64,000 nt of DNA from Paramecium sonneborni (Eukaryota; Ciliophora; Oligohymenophorea; Peniculida; Parameciidae), in assembly GCA_905182985.1 (NCBI GenBank), contig CAJJDN010000008.1, positions 453,740-517,739 of the forward strand, in the 5' to 3' direction. The translations under genes were made by a program, and so were the position numbers. Below the pieces are notes generated by a model. The model saw only the letters and a program-made list of their open reading frames with translations. It was not told the origin of the DNA and did not search any database. The first letter of the stretch is position 1, and the number at the start of each line of letters is the position of its first letter. Shown in pieces: positions 49,559 through 61,267 of this stretch.

Positions 49559-52480
49559 TCAATATATTAAAATTATTGTTAAAAATAGAATGATTTTTAA
49601 AATTTTTGAATGGCCTTCAGATAAGAAATCACAGAATCCTCCTCTTAATTCATAACCATCATTACATTATGTACACAAATTATATGAAGAACAAGAAGCA
49701 CAATTCTAAAGATATATTAAAAATATTTACTCCTGGACATCCAATACAATAATTAATATTTTGATTTAGAAAATATCCAGAAGGACAAGAATCAACACAT
49801 TCAGTGCCTTTTCTAACTTTGCTACAATTTTCTAATTCACAACCCAATCCATAATAATTTCCATAACATGTACAAAATCCTTTCATACAAAATCCTCTTT
49901 TATTGCATTAATTAAGACATTCATCAGAATTCTTACAAAATTGTGTAAAGTTTTCTGGGCAAGTGATACTTCCACTCATTCCTTAAAGAGTTTTAACTCC
50001 TCCAGATGAACAATCAATAGATTAACCATTTACTTTTATAGTAAAAGAACCATCACAAGTATATTCATAACAACTGAAATCTTTAGGAGTACCATTAGTT
50101 GCTGCAAATCCTCCTACAACACACATGCTTTTATAACCAAAATCTTAAAATGTAGCTCCATTATCAGCATATCCAATAGAATTAGCATTTCTACAATCTA
50201 AATTTGGATCTATTTAATAATATTTGCAACTATTCGATAGATTTTCACTAATACATACTCCAATTCCATTATGAGTTATTGCACAACCTTAAGTTCCTTC
50301 ATCTGAACAAAATTCAGGAAATTCAGATTCACACATTTAATCATAAAAAGTACATCCTTATCCTTCTCCCCATGTTAATATATCAGGAACATATTCAGCT
50401 ATTCTATAATATCCCATATCTTATAATAATTAAAAGGTGAAATCAGTTAAAACAAAATCACTAACCATATCTGATCCTGTCATCATTTCATTATAAAATA
50501 ATGTTCTTTCCCAATGAGATCCTGCAGTACCATCTCCACCTTCTTATTCCATTGGTAATCCTGTTATACTTTCACATGCAAAATGCTTTCTTGCAAATCC
50601 AACAACTCTAGGTGTTATTATCTTTACAACATCATTCTCTATTGTTTTACCACCATCCGCATAAATCTCACCAGTTACAGAATCATAATATTTATCAAAA
50701 AGATCCTCTACAAATCCAAGACCATGAATAATTTCATGAACTGCCGTTGCTAATTATGCTTCAAATCCTGCATTGGTTAATGTACCAACATCACTATATG
50801 CCATATTCCATCCTATAGCACCAAATATAGGTCTTTTTGTTTTATCATCAAAAACAATAGGAGCACAAAAAGCTAAAGTACTATCTTGACTATCATTCAT
50901 CGTACTAACAAAAAATACCTATATTATTTAATTATAATTACCAGATCAGCATCATATGACGCTGTTAACAAGTTATCACTCATTTAAAAAAACTCTTTAA
51001 ATTAATCTGGTGCATTTTTAGGCAATTATATTTTATCTGAACTTCTTCTTATTAGAAGATATTTAGACAAAAAAGTCCCTGATATTGAAAAGATTTTATC
51101 CAAAAAGTCTCTTGTCTCATCATCAGTATCAGTTACATATTCAAATTATATTCTTAGAGGTTCCCAACTACCTGATATGTCTATTGGAGATTCCTCTAAT
51201 TATCTTTTGGTATTTTAATTCAATCTTCTTGATTTTGGAAGGGCTATAGTAAGTGATAGACAAATTAATAAAAGAATAAGCGATTGTANNNNNNNNNNNN
51301 NNNNNNNNNNNNNNNNNNNNNNNNNNNNNNNNNNNNNNNNNNNNNNNNNNNNNNNNNNNNNNNNNNNNNNNNNNNNNNNNNNNNNNNNNNNNNNNNNNNN
51401 NNNNNNNNNNNNNNNNNNNNNNNNNNNNNNNNNNNNNNNNNNNNNNNNNNNNNNNNNNNNNNNNNNNNNNNNNNNNNNNNNNNNNNNNNNNNNNNNNNNN
51501 NNNNNNNNNNNNNNNNNNNNNNNNNNNNNNNNNNNNNNNNNNNNNNNNNNNNNNNNNNNNNNNNNNNNNNNNNNNNNNNNNNNNNNNNNNNNNNNNNNNN
51601 NNNNNNNNNNNNNNNNNNNNNNNNNNNNNNNNNNNNNNNNNNNNNNNNNNNNNNNNNNNNNNNNNNNNNNNNNNNNNNNNNNNNNNNNNNNNNNNNNNNN
51701 NNNNNNNNNNNNNNNNNNNNNNNNNNNNNNNNNNNNNNNNNNNNNNNNNNNNNNNNNNNNNNNNNNNNNNNNNNNNNNNNNNNNNNNNNNNNNNNNNNNN
51801 NNNNNNNNNNNNNNNNNNNNNNNNNNNNNNNNNNNNNNNNNCATAAATCTCACCAGTTACAGAATCATAATATTTATCAAAAAGATCCTCTACAAATCCA
51901 AGACCATGAATAATTTCATGAACTGCCGTTGCTAATTATGCTTCAAATCCTGCATTGGTTAATGTACCAACATCACTATATGCCATATTCCATCCTATAG
52001 CACCAAATATAGGTCTTTTTGTTTTATCATCAAAAACAATAGGAGCACAAAAAGCTAAAGTACTATCTTGACTATCATTCATCGTACTAACAAAAAATAC
52101 CTATATTATTTAATTATAATTACCAGATCAGCATCATATGACGCTGTTAACAAGTTATCACTCATTTAAAAAAACTCTTTAAATTAATCTGGTGCATTTT
52201 TAGGCAATTATATTTTATCTGAACTTCTTCTTATTAGAAGATATTTAGACAAAAAAGTCCCTGATATTGAAAAGATTTTATCCAAAAAGTCTCTTGTCTC
52301 ATCATCAGTATCAGTTACATATTCAAATTATATTCTTAGAGGTTCCCAACTACCTGATATGTCTATTGGAGATTCCTCTAATTATCTTTTGGTATTTTAA
52401 TTCAATCTTCTTGATTTTGGAAGGGCTATAGTAAGTGATAGACAAATTAATAAAAGAATAAGCGATTGTAACTTAATCAT
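49559..52480 (-). CDS. leishmanolysin-type (M8) zinc metalloprotease, disrupted by an assembly gap
   Basis: Reading one copy of the duplicated segment (52480-51842, then 50659-49559) gives one intact 563-residue protein with introns of 23 and 25 nt. A signal peptide (MIKLQSLILLLICLSLTIAL) and pro-region precede the zinc site HEIIHGLGF (HExxHG; 51906-51920, also 50724-50738), followed by the M8 core: WERTLFYNEMMTGSDM contains the downstream zinc-ligand His region (GSHWERT). The C-terminal half is Cys-rich and EGF-like (NQCNKRGFCMKGFCTCYGNY, SCPSGYFLNQN, CTQCNDGYEL), ending in a hydrophobic anchor (ILKIILFLTIILIY). Secreted or surface GP63-like proteases digest proteins; ciliates carry large families. 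The coding sequence is otherwise undamaged. Confidence 0.92.
50660..51288. repeat. direct repeat copy 1 (629 bp) ending at the N gap
   Basis: Identical by eye to 51842-52470 (offset 1182). It ends exactly where the N run begins and lacks the first codons of the protease. Confidence 0.93.
51289..51841. other. assembly gap of 553 N
   Basis: Scaffold gap of unknown sequence. The two flanks overlap by 629 identical bases, so the true gap is probably zero or negative in length. Confidence 0.95.
51842..52470. repeat. direct repeat copy 2 (629 bp) starting at the N gap
   Basis: Starts right after the N run and repeats 50660-51288, then runs on into the start codon of the protease gene and unique upstream sequence. 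Confidence 0.93.
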
Positions 52481-53317
52481 ATTTTTAATATTAATATAAA
52501 ATCATTATCAATGCAATTCTTTAAATACTTCAAATATTTAATACTAAACAACATTATTTTAAAAACAATATTTAATATAATTATTAAATTAGGATTTATA
52601 TTAATATTGATTTCAAATTATCAAATATTATATATAAATATATAAATAATCAAACTTAAAGAGTCTAAACCATCATTATAAAAATACCATAATATAACTT
52701 AATTTCAGATTCATAAATTAAGTGATTAAATTTTTATTTTTATCATTTTTTGCAATAAAATGATTGATACTATCTAAAAATTTAATTATTTGAATAGCAA
52801 TAAAGAATCATTAAAATAATGTAGAGAAATTTTTAGAACTATTTATAAAATATCCAAAATCTATAATAAACTAAAAATTTAGTTAATTTATTTTTCAAAG
52901 GATAATCAAAAGAATAATCAAGTAAAATCAATGTGTAAATATTTTAATAGTAAATTATAAATAGTCTGTCAATTTATTTTTATATTCTAAATCCAATTCA
53001 AAACGATAATTTAAAATTAACAAATTTCCCATAAAAGTGAAAATAGTAAGGTGAAGGAAAAGCAAACCTCCTTAACTTCTTATACTAATAATAAATCTAC
53101 TCTTAGTCAATAATATTGAATTGTTATAAATAATTTTTATTTATTTATCTTTGAATTAATAAAAAAATAACATATAACTATAAAAATTGAAATAAATCTT
53201 TTAGTTAATATACAAGCTTAAAAATATTCAGTTATTTAATCACTAAGACAAGATATATAATATTTTTACTTATTTAAATTAAACATAATCAGATTTAATT
53301 GAAAAAAATTTAATAAT
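52481..53317. promoter_or_regulatory. divergent intergenic region between protease and NAD+ synthetase
   Basis: About 840 bp of AT-rich sequence with no supported gene. The part from 52722 on recurs at 53820-54415 through the assembly overlap. Confidence 0.5.
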
Positions 53318-53818
53318 ATGTCAATAACAAGGATAGGTGTTTGTACAATGAACCAATTTGCGATGGATTTTGATTACAACCTCTAAAATATAATTGAGAG
53401 CATAGAGATCTGTAAGAGAAAGCAATGTCTATACCGAATTGGTCCAGAATTAGAAGTTTGTGGTTACATGTGTGAAGATCATTTTCTAGAGTCAGATACT
53501 GTTACTCATTGTTGGTAAGAATTTTGAATAATATTAAAAGGGAAGCTGTATCTGAAATATTACCTTATACAAATAATATTGTATGTGATATTGGAATGCC
53601 TGTAATACATAAAAGTGTATTTTATAATTGTAGAGTGATTCTTTTAAATTAGAAAATACATCTGATAAGACCTAAGATTTATTTGGCAGATGATGGAAAT
53701 TATAGAGAATCAAGATATTTTACACCATGGAGTAAAGAAATAGAGGAATTAGAATTACCAACATTCATTTAAAAGATAACAGGATAAAAATGTGTTCCAA
53801 TAGGAGTAGCAATATTAT
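52722..53818. repeat. direct repeat copy 1 (1097 bp) ending at the N at 53819
   Basis: Identical by eye to 53820-54916 (offset 1098). Covers the upstream region and the first 501 bases of the NAD+ synthetase gene and stops exactly at the N. Confidence 0.93.
53318..53818 (+). pseudogene. duplicated 5' fragment of NAD+ synthetase (probable assembly artefact)
   Basis: The same start codon, first exon, intron and second-exon start as the gene at 54416, 1098 bp further 5', cut off at the N. No substitutions were noticed, so it is best treated as the same locus sequenced twice. Confidence 0.85.
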
Positions 53819-53819
53819 N
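53819..53819. other. assembly gap (single N)
   Basis: A lone N that joins two contig ends sharing a 1097-bp overlap. Confidence 0.9.
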
Positions 53820-54916
53820 GTGATTAAATTTTTATTTTTATCATTTTTTGCAATAAAATGATTGATACTATCTAAAAATTTAATTATTTGAATAGCAATA
53901 AAGAATCATTAAAATAATGTAGAGAAATTTTTAGAACTATTTATAAAATATCCAAAATCTATAATAAACTAAAAATTTAGTTAATTTATTTTTCAAAGGA
54001 TAATCAAAAGAATAATCAAGTAAAATCAATGTGTAAATATTTTAATAGTAAATTATAAATAGTCTGTCAATTTATTTTTATATTCTAAATCCAATTCAAA
54101 ACGATAATTTAAAATTAACAAATTTCCCATAAAAGTGAAAATAGTAAGGTGAAGGAAAAGCAAACCTCCTTAACTTCTTATACTAATAATAAATCTACTC
54201 TTAGTCAATAATATTGAATTGTTATAAATAATTTTTATTTATTTATCTTTGAATTAATAAAAAAATAACATATAACTATAAAAATTGAAATAAATCTTTT
54301 AGTTAATATACAAGCTTAAAAATATTCAGTTATTTAATCACTAAGACAAGATATATAATATTTTTACTTATTTAAATTAAACATAATCAGATTTAATTGA
54401 AAAAAATTTAATAATATGTCAATAACAAGGATAGGTGTTTGTACAATGAACCAATTTGCGATGGATTTTGATTACAACCTCTAAAATATAATTGAGAGCA
54501 TAGAGATCTGTAAGAGAAAGCAATGTCTATACCGAATTGGTCCAGAATTAGAAGTTTGTGGTTACATGTGTGAAGATCATTTTCTAGAGTCAGATACTGT
54601 TACTCATTGTTGGTAAGAATTTTGAATAATATTAAAAGGGAAGCTGTATCTGAAATATTACCTTATACAAATAATATTGTATGTGATATTGGAATGCCTG
54701 TAATACATAAAAGTGTATTTTATAATTGTAGAGTGATTCTTTTAAATTAGAAAATACATCTGATAAGACCTAAGATTTATTTGGCAGATGATGGAAATTA
54801 TAGAGAATCAAGATATTTTACACCATGGAGTAAAGAAATAGAGGAATTAGAATTACCAACATTCATTTAAAAGATAACAGGATAAAAATGTGTTCCAATA
54901 GGAGTAGCAATATTAT
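53820..54916. repeat. direct repeat copy 2 (1097 bp) starting after the N
   Basis: Starts right after the N and continues without break into the rest of the NAD+ synthetase gene. Confidence 0.93.
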
Positions 54917-56499
54917 AAACATTGGATACAGAAATAGGTATAGAAATATGTGAAGAAATGTGGACTCCAATACCAACAAGTGCAAGTTAAGCACTTGATG
55001 GAGCTGAGATTATTATAAATTCGAGTGGTTCTCATTTTTAGGTAGGAAAAATAAAAGAGAGAACAGAATTATTTAAAGACATAACAAAAAGAAATGGTGC
55101 TTGTTATGCATTTTGTAATTTAAGAGGATGTGATGGTAATAGATTGTATTTTGATGGATGTTCTTGTATAGTTTTAAATGGAAAAGTATTTGCAAAAAGT
55201 GATGCATTCTCTCTAAAAGATGTTGAAGTTACTACTTGTGACATAGATTTGTAGGAAGTGAGAAATATTAGAATTAATATAAAGAGTAGATCTTTGATGG
55301 CTTCAAAATAGAAACATTTCCCTCGTGTTAAATTAAATATTAATTTAACATAATAATAAAATTATGTTTATTATAAAGATATTCCAATATAATATGAAAC
55401 TGAAATAGAAGATTCTATAGCATGTTATTTATGGGATTATTTAAGAAGATCAGGAGCAACAGGATTTATGTTACCTTTATCAGGTGGAGTTGATAGTGCA
55501 GCTACAGCAATTAGTGTATTTTTTATGGCTAATAAAATATACTAATCAATTTCTATCATAGATAATGATTATAACACTCATAATAAAGTTCTTAAATAAC
55601 TTAGACAAATAGTCTAGGATGAAAATTTCACTCCATAATCTCCATAAGAAATTGTTAATAAGATTTTTTTTACTGTTTATTTGGAATCATAAAATTCTTC
55701 ACCTGAGTCAAAACATCGATCTTAACTTTTAGCTGAATAAATAGGAAGCTAACACTATGAAGTTAATATTGATGATGTTTGTAATGCATGTTTAAATGCC
55801 ATTAAACCTATTTTAAAAGAAGAACCTCAATATGTAGTCAATGGAGGTACTTTATAAGAAGATTTGGCTTTGTAGAATATTTAGGCTAGATCTAGAATGA
55901 TCATCACCTATTTATTAGCTCAGCTTACTCCTTGGAATAATGGAAAGTAAGGGTTTTTGATTGTTTTGGGATCAAGCAATCTTGATGAATCATTAAGAGG
56001 TTTTTTTACAAAATATGACTGTTCAAGTGCGGATATAAATCCTATTGGAAGTTTAAGCAAAAATGACTTAAAATAACTTTTAGACTTTTGTTACAAAACT
56101 TATAGTTTTTCTGCTATTAAATTAATTTTAGAAGCTAAGCCCTCTCCAGAATTAAGACCTTTAACAGCTGAAGGACATGTTTCTGAAAAAGATATGGAGT
56201 TAACTTTTGATGAATTAGAAACATTTGCTAAATTAAGAAAAGTTTAAAAACTAGGTCCAGTTAGTTTATTTAAAAAATTAAGATATTTATGGAGTGATTT
56301 ATCACCATAACAAGTTGCAGAAAAAGTTAAGAAATTTTTTAAATTTTATGCTATTAATAGACATAAAGTTGTTAGCATAACTGCTTCATTTCATGCTTAA
56401 TCATACTCTTGTGATGATAATCGATTTGATTTTAGATAATTCTTATATAATTGGAGATGGCCATGGTAATTCTCAAAAATTGATGAGAATTCCAAATGA
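54416..56499 (+). CDS. QNS1: glutamine-dependent NAD+ synthetase (nitrilase-type glutaminase plus NAD synthase)
   Basis: 685 residues, one 26-nt intron near the 5' end. The N-terminal glutaminase (nitrilase superfamily, residues 1-290) shows [20 protein letters not shown] with the catalytic Glu, [16 protein letters not shown] with the catalytic Lys region, YFTPW, and [12 protein letters not shown] with the nucleophile Cys. The C-terminal ammonia-dependent synthetase has the PP-loop [13 protein letters not shown] (about residue 347), [55 protein letters not shown] then [12 protein letters not shown], and [20 protein letters not shown]. It converts nicotinic acid adenine dinucleotide, ATP and glutamine to NAD+, the last step of both de novo and salvage routes. 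Length matches eukaryotic Qns1/NADSYN1 (about 700). Confidence 0.98.
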
Positions 56500-57341
56500 A
56501 ATATAAAATTATCATTAAATTTAATTTATAATCTTATTTCATATCAACTCATGTATTAATGAATGATGATATGCTAATTTTGGAAAATATTAAATATCTG
56601 CAGAATTTTCATAAAATACTATTTTTAGTTTTATTAAACATGGAGCTATTTCTAACTAACAAAAAGAATAAATCGATTTTAGTAGCTATCTAGGAAATCT
56701 GATTTTTTAAAATTATTAGTTAAAAAATTCAATTTAATATGAAATTTAGAACTTTAAGAAAGATTTAATAGAATCACTTAATCTACAATATCTTATATTT
56801 TAGAGCAAATTGTAAAATTTAAATTTTTTAGCAATTGTTTCAGATAAATGAAATAAAAAGTAAAAATAGAGAATTTATTTAATTTATTGAAGATTTCTAA
56901 ATTATTTTGAAGCAAAATTAATTATTAAATTTTATTTTTGAAGATTGCATGTCAAATTCTTATTCTAAAATAATTAAAGATGTTTATAATTCCAAAAAAT
57001 TATTGATTAAATGTTAAAAATATGTAGCAGTTCAAATTTAGAAGTATTTACCCTGAAGAATATTAGAATGATAGATTTTAAGATTATTTTTGACTTGATA
57101 ATTGATCAGTAAAAAAGATGTCTCAATTAGCAATTAAGAAAGCATGATTCTATTATAAAATAATATTTTAATAAACAAATTATTTGTAAAATTTTGAATA
57201 ATAAAAATAGATATAAAAAATGTTATTATGCAAATAGAATTTGAACAATCAAAGTTGTATAAAGTTAGAATCTAATGAAATTTGTGTTGATTTATTTTTA
57301 AAATTAAAAAAACAGTGATAATTATAAATTAATTAGAATTG
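56500..57341 (+). other. intergenic stretch with a possible unresolved small gene
   Basis: Fragments of open frame exist on the plus strand, for example around 56870-57060 (IIKDVYNSKKLLIKCQKYVA) and 57048-57240 (KNIRMIDFKIIFDLIIDQQK). I could not join them with acceptable introns or find a convincing start. Either a poorly conserved small gene or chance frames under a single-stop code. No RNA gene or repeat recognised. Confidence 0.25.
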
Positions 57342-58367
57342 ATGGGTAATTGCACAAAAATGTGCTATGTAAATGAAGAAGTGTATTAAATAAGTCGTAA
57401 TGAAGAATTCTTAATAGATATTGGGTTTAAAAACGATGAGATCTAATAGCCTTCAACATAAACAAGATAAAAAGAAAATAAAGAAGACTAATATTCATAA
57501 TGTTCAAATAGAAGTGTCCTTCCTCACATAATAATGAGTTCTGATGAAAAAATAGTAGACTAAACTATATATTCAACTATTCCAGTAAAATTACCTAGAA
57601 TAATGATGGAAGGAGGTTCATACTATGAAGGAGAATGGATGTAAGGAAAAAGATGGGGCTAAGGTGAACAAAAGTGGCCAGATGGGTACAAACTTATTTT
57701 ATTAGAGTTATTAGGTCAATTTATTAAGGAGAATGGAAGAACAATTAAGCTAACGGGTATGGAATTTTGATTCACCCTGATGGAGATCTTTATAAAGGTG
57801 AGTGGTTGAATGATTAAGCATCTGGAAAAGGAGTTTATATAAATTATTTATCAGCATAATATGATGGTGATTGGATAGAAGATAAATAGCATGGTTATGG
57901 AGTAGAGAAATGGCCTGATGGATCAGTTTTTGAAGGTAGTTATTATTTATTTTTAAAATTAGGTTATTATAAAGAAGGTTAAAAAGAGGGATTTGGTAAA
58001 CTTACATATCCGGATGGATCTCGATATGAAGGAAATTTTTTAATGAATAATTTACATGGTACAGGGAAATATTTTTGGCCAGATGGAAGAATATATGATG
58101 GTTAATGGGTTGCAAATCAAATGGAAGGAAACGGTACAATGACATATATTGATGGTATAACAAATTTATTAGTTAGGAAAATAGTATATTGGTGAATATA
58201 AATAGGGATAAAAGCATGGTTTAGGAACTTATATATGGGAAGATGGTCACAAATATATAGGAGAATGGGAGATGGATAAATAACATGGAGTTGGAGAATA
58301 TTTCTTTATTAATGGAACTTCATAAAAAGGAGTTTGGTAAAATGGGAAAAGAATTAAGTGGGAATGA
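57342..58367 (+). CDS. MORN-repeat protein, probably N-myristoylated
   Basis: 315 residues, introns of 29, 27 and 22 nt. After an N-terminal 85-residue region come nine MORN repeats plus a partial one, each about 23 residues with the YxGxWxxxxxxGxG core: YYEGEWMQGKRWGQG, IYQGEWKNNQANGYG, LYKGEWLNDQASGKG, YDGDWIEDKQHGYG, VFEGYYKEGQKEGFG, RYEGNFLMNNLHGTG, IYDGQWVANQMEGNG, YIGEYKQGQKHGLG, YIGEWEMDKQHGVG. The start MGNCTKMC fits an N-myristoylation signal with nearby palmitoylatable Cys. MORN arrays bind membranes/phosphoinositides or scaffold cortical and ciliary structures. A cortical membrane scaffold is a reasonable inference; the specific role is unknown. Confidence 0.92.
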
Positions 58368-58909
58368 TATATTTAATTAATACTATATAAAATTCAAATA
58401 AATTTTATGGTAATTTAATTAAAAACATAAATCGTTAAATAAATTAATTGACTTTTAAGAGTAGCTAAATCAATTTTATTTCCTTTATTAAAACTATTTT
58501 TAATTTCAAAAAAGCTTTCTTTAAATAAAAAACTACGATTACATCTTTGCTTATAAATAAACTAAATTTATTTCAAGAGTTAAAATATCATCTTTTTCTT
58601 TTTATTAATTGTTTCTTAAAAATGTATATGATTAAATTTTAGAAATATTTTGAGATTAAGTAATTTTTTCGATTATTCAAGATTAATTATGGAAATCTAT
58701 AATAATAAAAATATACATAAAAATATCTTTCTTTAATTTTATAATATATTGAGCTAATAGCAAAGTTTATTATTCATGATGAATGTAAAACTTTTTAAGA
58801 TTAATTAAAAAATTCAATGGATTTATTGATTTCAATATTTTAGAAATGATGAAAGTATGATATTTATGTATAATATAAATTTAATAACCAACCATTTAAT
58901 AAAATATAA
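58368..58909. other. convergent intergenic region
   Basis: About 540 bp between the stops of the MORN gene (plus) and the UBTD-like gene (minus). AT-rich, with no supported gene. The minus frame stays open for some distance past the annotated stop of the UBTD-like gene if its last intron is not removed. Confidence 0.4.
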
Positions 58910-59702
58910 TCACAAAAAAGCTTGAATTATCTAAGTTATTTATTTTTAGTACTGTTCCTGAAGTAATTTAATAATTTCCTAAATAATTTTGATCTATTAA
59001 TTCTCTCCCATTAAGATATAATCTACAAGTTTTTTCTTTGGCGGCTTCTAAAATTTTGAATTTAAGTTCAAGAACAGTAGATGTATTTTCTGTATGTATA
59101 AAGAAATCTCTAGGTAGTTTACTACTCCGTATCCTCACCTAAATAGAGTAACAGATTACTTTTAATGATGATGCTTAAAAATCTAGGAGTAATAATTGAT
59201 TATTCCATGAAATTGGTTCATTAATAATAAATACTGGAACTTAAAATAGTTCTTATTCTTGATAAATAATATTTGTACTATCTGAAATCAATAATTGTAT
59301 TGTATTTCTAATCATTTTTAATTTACACAATGCTAAAATAGCAAGAGATGACTCTAAATCTAAAAGATGAGAAGTACTTTCTTCATCTTAGGAGAGTGCT
59401 TTACGTATACTTGACCAATGTATAGAATCTTTATAACTATCTTTATATGATTTGATTTCTCTACCCCAAAATTCATTTTACATCTTTTCCCATTCGATTC
59501 TGGATATATTGGTAGTATATTGATTAGTACATCTGATTCCTTAGCCTGTATATTTATTTTGAATCAAAGTAAAATGAATAGCATATTTACGATTCACATT
59601 ATCAGGATGTTGAATATCCAATAAATGAAAATATTACTAATCTATTTGGTCTAAATATATACCTCTTCTTAATGGTTCATATATTTACTCTTATTAGAAC
59701 AT
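58910..59702 (-). CDS. ubiquitin-like domain protein, UBTD1/2-like
   Basis: About 256 residues with a 22-nt intron just before the stop. The C-terminal 75 residues form a ubiquitin-like fold: YSIQVRIRSSKLPRDFFIHT, TVLELKFKILEAAKEKT, CRLYLNGRELIDQNYLGN, YQITSGTIIQAFL, without a C-terminal Gly-Gly, so it is not conjugated. The central part has WEKMQNEFWGREIKSYKDS, similar to the RDEFWDTAP...EIW block of UBTD proteins, which bind E2 enzymes. The start is uncertain: the frame begins MFQQEQIYEPLRRGIY. A nearby ATG at 59710 gives MGVCSNKS, tempting because UBTD proteins begin MGNC, but it is out of frame unless an unseen splice exists. The UBL domain is firm; the UBTD assignment is moderate. Confidence 0.72.
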
Positions 59703-59747
59703 ACTCCCATTTTAATAATATTTATACATATAATGCATTAAAATATT

Positions 59748-61047
59748 TCAAAAGTCAGCTTCATTATCATCATCTAAATTTTCAATTCCATCATCTTCTT
59801 CTTCTTCTTCTTCATCCTCATCAACTCCACCATCTAAATCATCTATATCATCTCCTTCTTCAACATCTTCATCCATTTACTATCTATTAAATCCACCTTT
59901 TTAATTTCTCATAAAATCATTATTATTACGCTTTTCTTTATTACTTGATTATAATCGGGAATCTCCTCCTAATTATTCTAACTAATCATCGTTTCCATCA
60001 TCATCTCCTCCTCTTAATTCATTCATTTCTGCATCCTAAATTACTCCTCTTACACCTTATAAAATCTAATTCTTTTTCTTTTATTCTATTTCAGCTTATT
60101 TATTTTATCCATCTAATACATGTTCTAAATAAACTAAATTTCTAAATTTCTCCACATATGTCTAAATTATTCTTAATAAATCAAATTTACTTAATATAAC
60201 TTTTCTAATTCGTATTCTTATCTATCATATTCCTCTTAATAAGCAGGTTTTACACTAGTCATTCCCTTTAATCTTTTTTCTGCTTATTCTAATTCTTTTG
60301 TTTTTCTCTTTATTTTCTCTTCTAATTATTTTTATTCCCTCTCCAAATTTACAACATATTTAGACATCTCCTGAATATTTTACTCTTGCTATTTCAATAT
60401 TGTTTATATGCATTTTTGTATATATGATTATTCAGATTAGGAATTCCCTCCTCTTGATACATTTGACAAAAATTGTAAAGCTTTTTCCTATTATTCATCT
60501 ATAATATATTATTACTCTTGCTAATTTTACTTCATCTTCTTTCCCTAATTAATCATATAGTCTTGTAGCAAGATCAGTAATTTCTTAAGCCAATATTTTA
60601 TGGCTCTTTATATTACTTAATTTTGATGGGAGAGACTTTCAATACTCATTGACATATTTACAAAATCATGAATCTCTTCCTCATCAGCTGGTGGTGAAAC
60701 TTAAGCTTTGTATAAAAATGTTGAAATTTTCAAAATCTCTTATACTGCATATACATCTGCCATATACAATCTCTTTGGGTTTATCTTTAATCTTGCTTTA
60801 CTAACAAATAGAGTTGTTATTTGTTTTATAAATTCTATTCGATGTCTCTGAATTTTAATTTTATTTTTACTTCCTCATCAATATTATCAGAAATATCAGA
60901 ATTAGGATCATACTTTTATGCTAGCCAAAAAAGTATATCTGCAACGAGCTCAAAATTAGGCCTTCGAAAATTTTCCATAGAAATGATCCTATGATAACCC
61001 AAAGCCCTCATTTATTCACAGAAGTTACGAAGTTCTCTATATGACAT
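59748..61047 (-). CDS. IFT38: intraflagellar transport protein IFT38 / CLUAP1 (qilin, DYF-3)
   Basis: 397 residues, introns of 23, 26, 28 and 29 nt, close to CLUAP1 length (413). The N-terminal calponin-homology-like (NN-CH) domain [47 protein letters not shown] is nearly diagnostic. It continues with [35 protein letters not shown] and [20 protein letters not shown] then LYDQLGKE, a coiled coil ([20 protein letters not shown] then QEEYDR), [15 protein letters not shown], and an Asp/Glu-rich tail ending DDDNEADF, as in CLUAP1. IFT38 is a peripheral IFT-B2 subunit needed for cilium assembly. The 45 bp to the UBTD-like gene downstream is the whole spacer. Confidence 0.96.
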
Positions 61048-61267
61048 ATAATTATTATAATTATTTCTTTTTTTAATTTTAAAAACTATCCATCTCATAT
61101 ATTAAAAATTTTAATAGTAGACTTTTTTCTAAAATTTTTGGGAGTTTGTATGAGTTTTTTATTAATTTGACACTCAAAAATTATAAACTAGTTTAATTTT
61201 CTTTTTATAGAATATAATTTAATTTCTAAAATAATTTTTTGTTTAAATAAGTTGATGATAATTTTTT

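Noticed and set aside
51215..51913. Open frames running through the N gap on both strands
   Set aside because: The N run has no sequence; these frames only reflect the absence of readable stops.
59708..59710. Start codon giving MGVC for the UBTD-like protein
   Set aside because: Attractive by analogy with UBTD proteins but out of frame with the rest of the gene without an acceptable intron; kept only as a remark.
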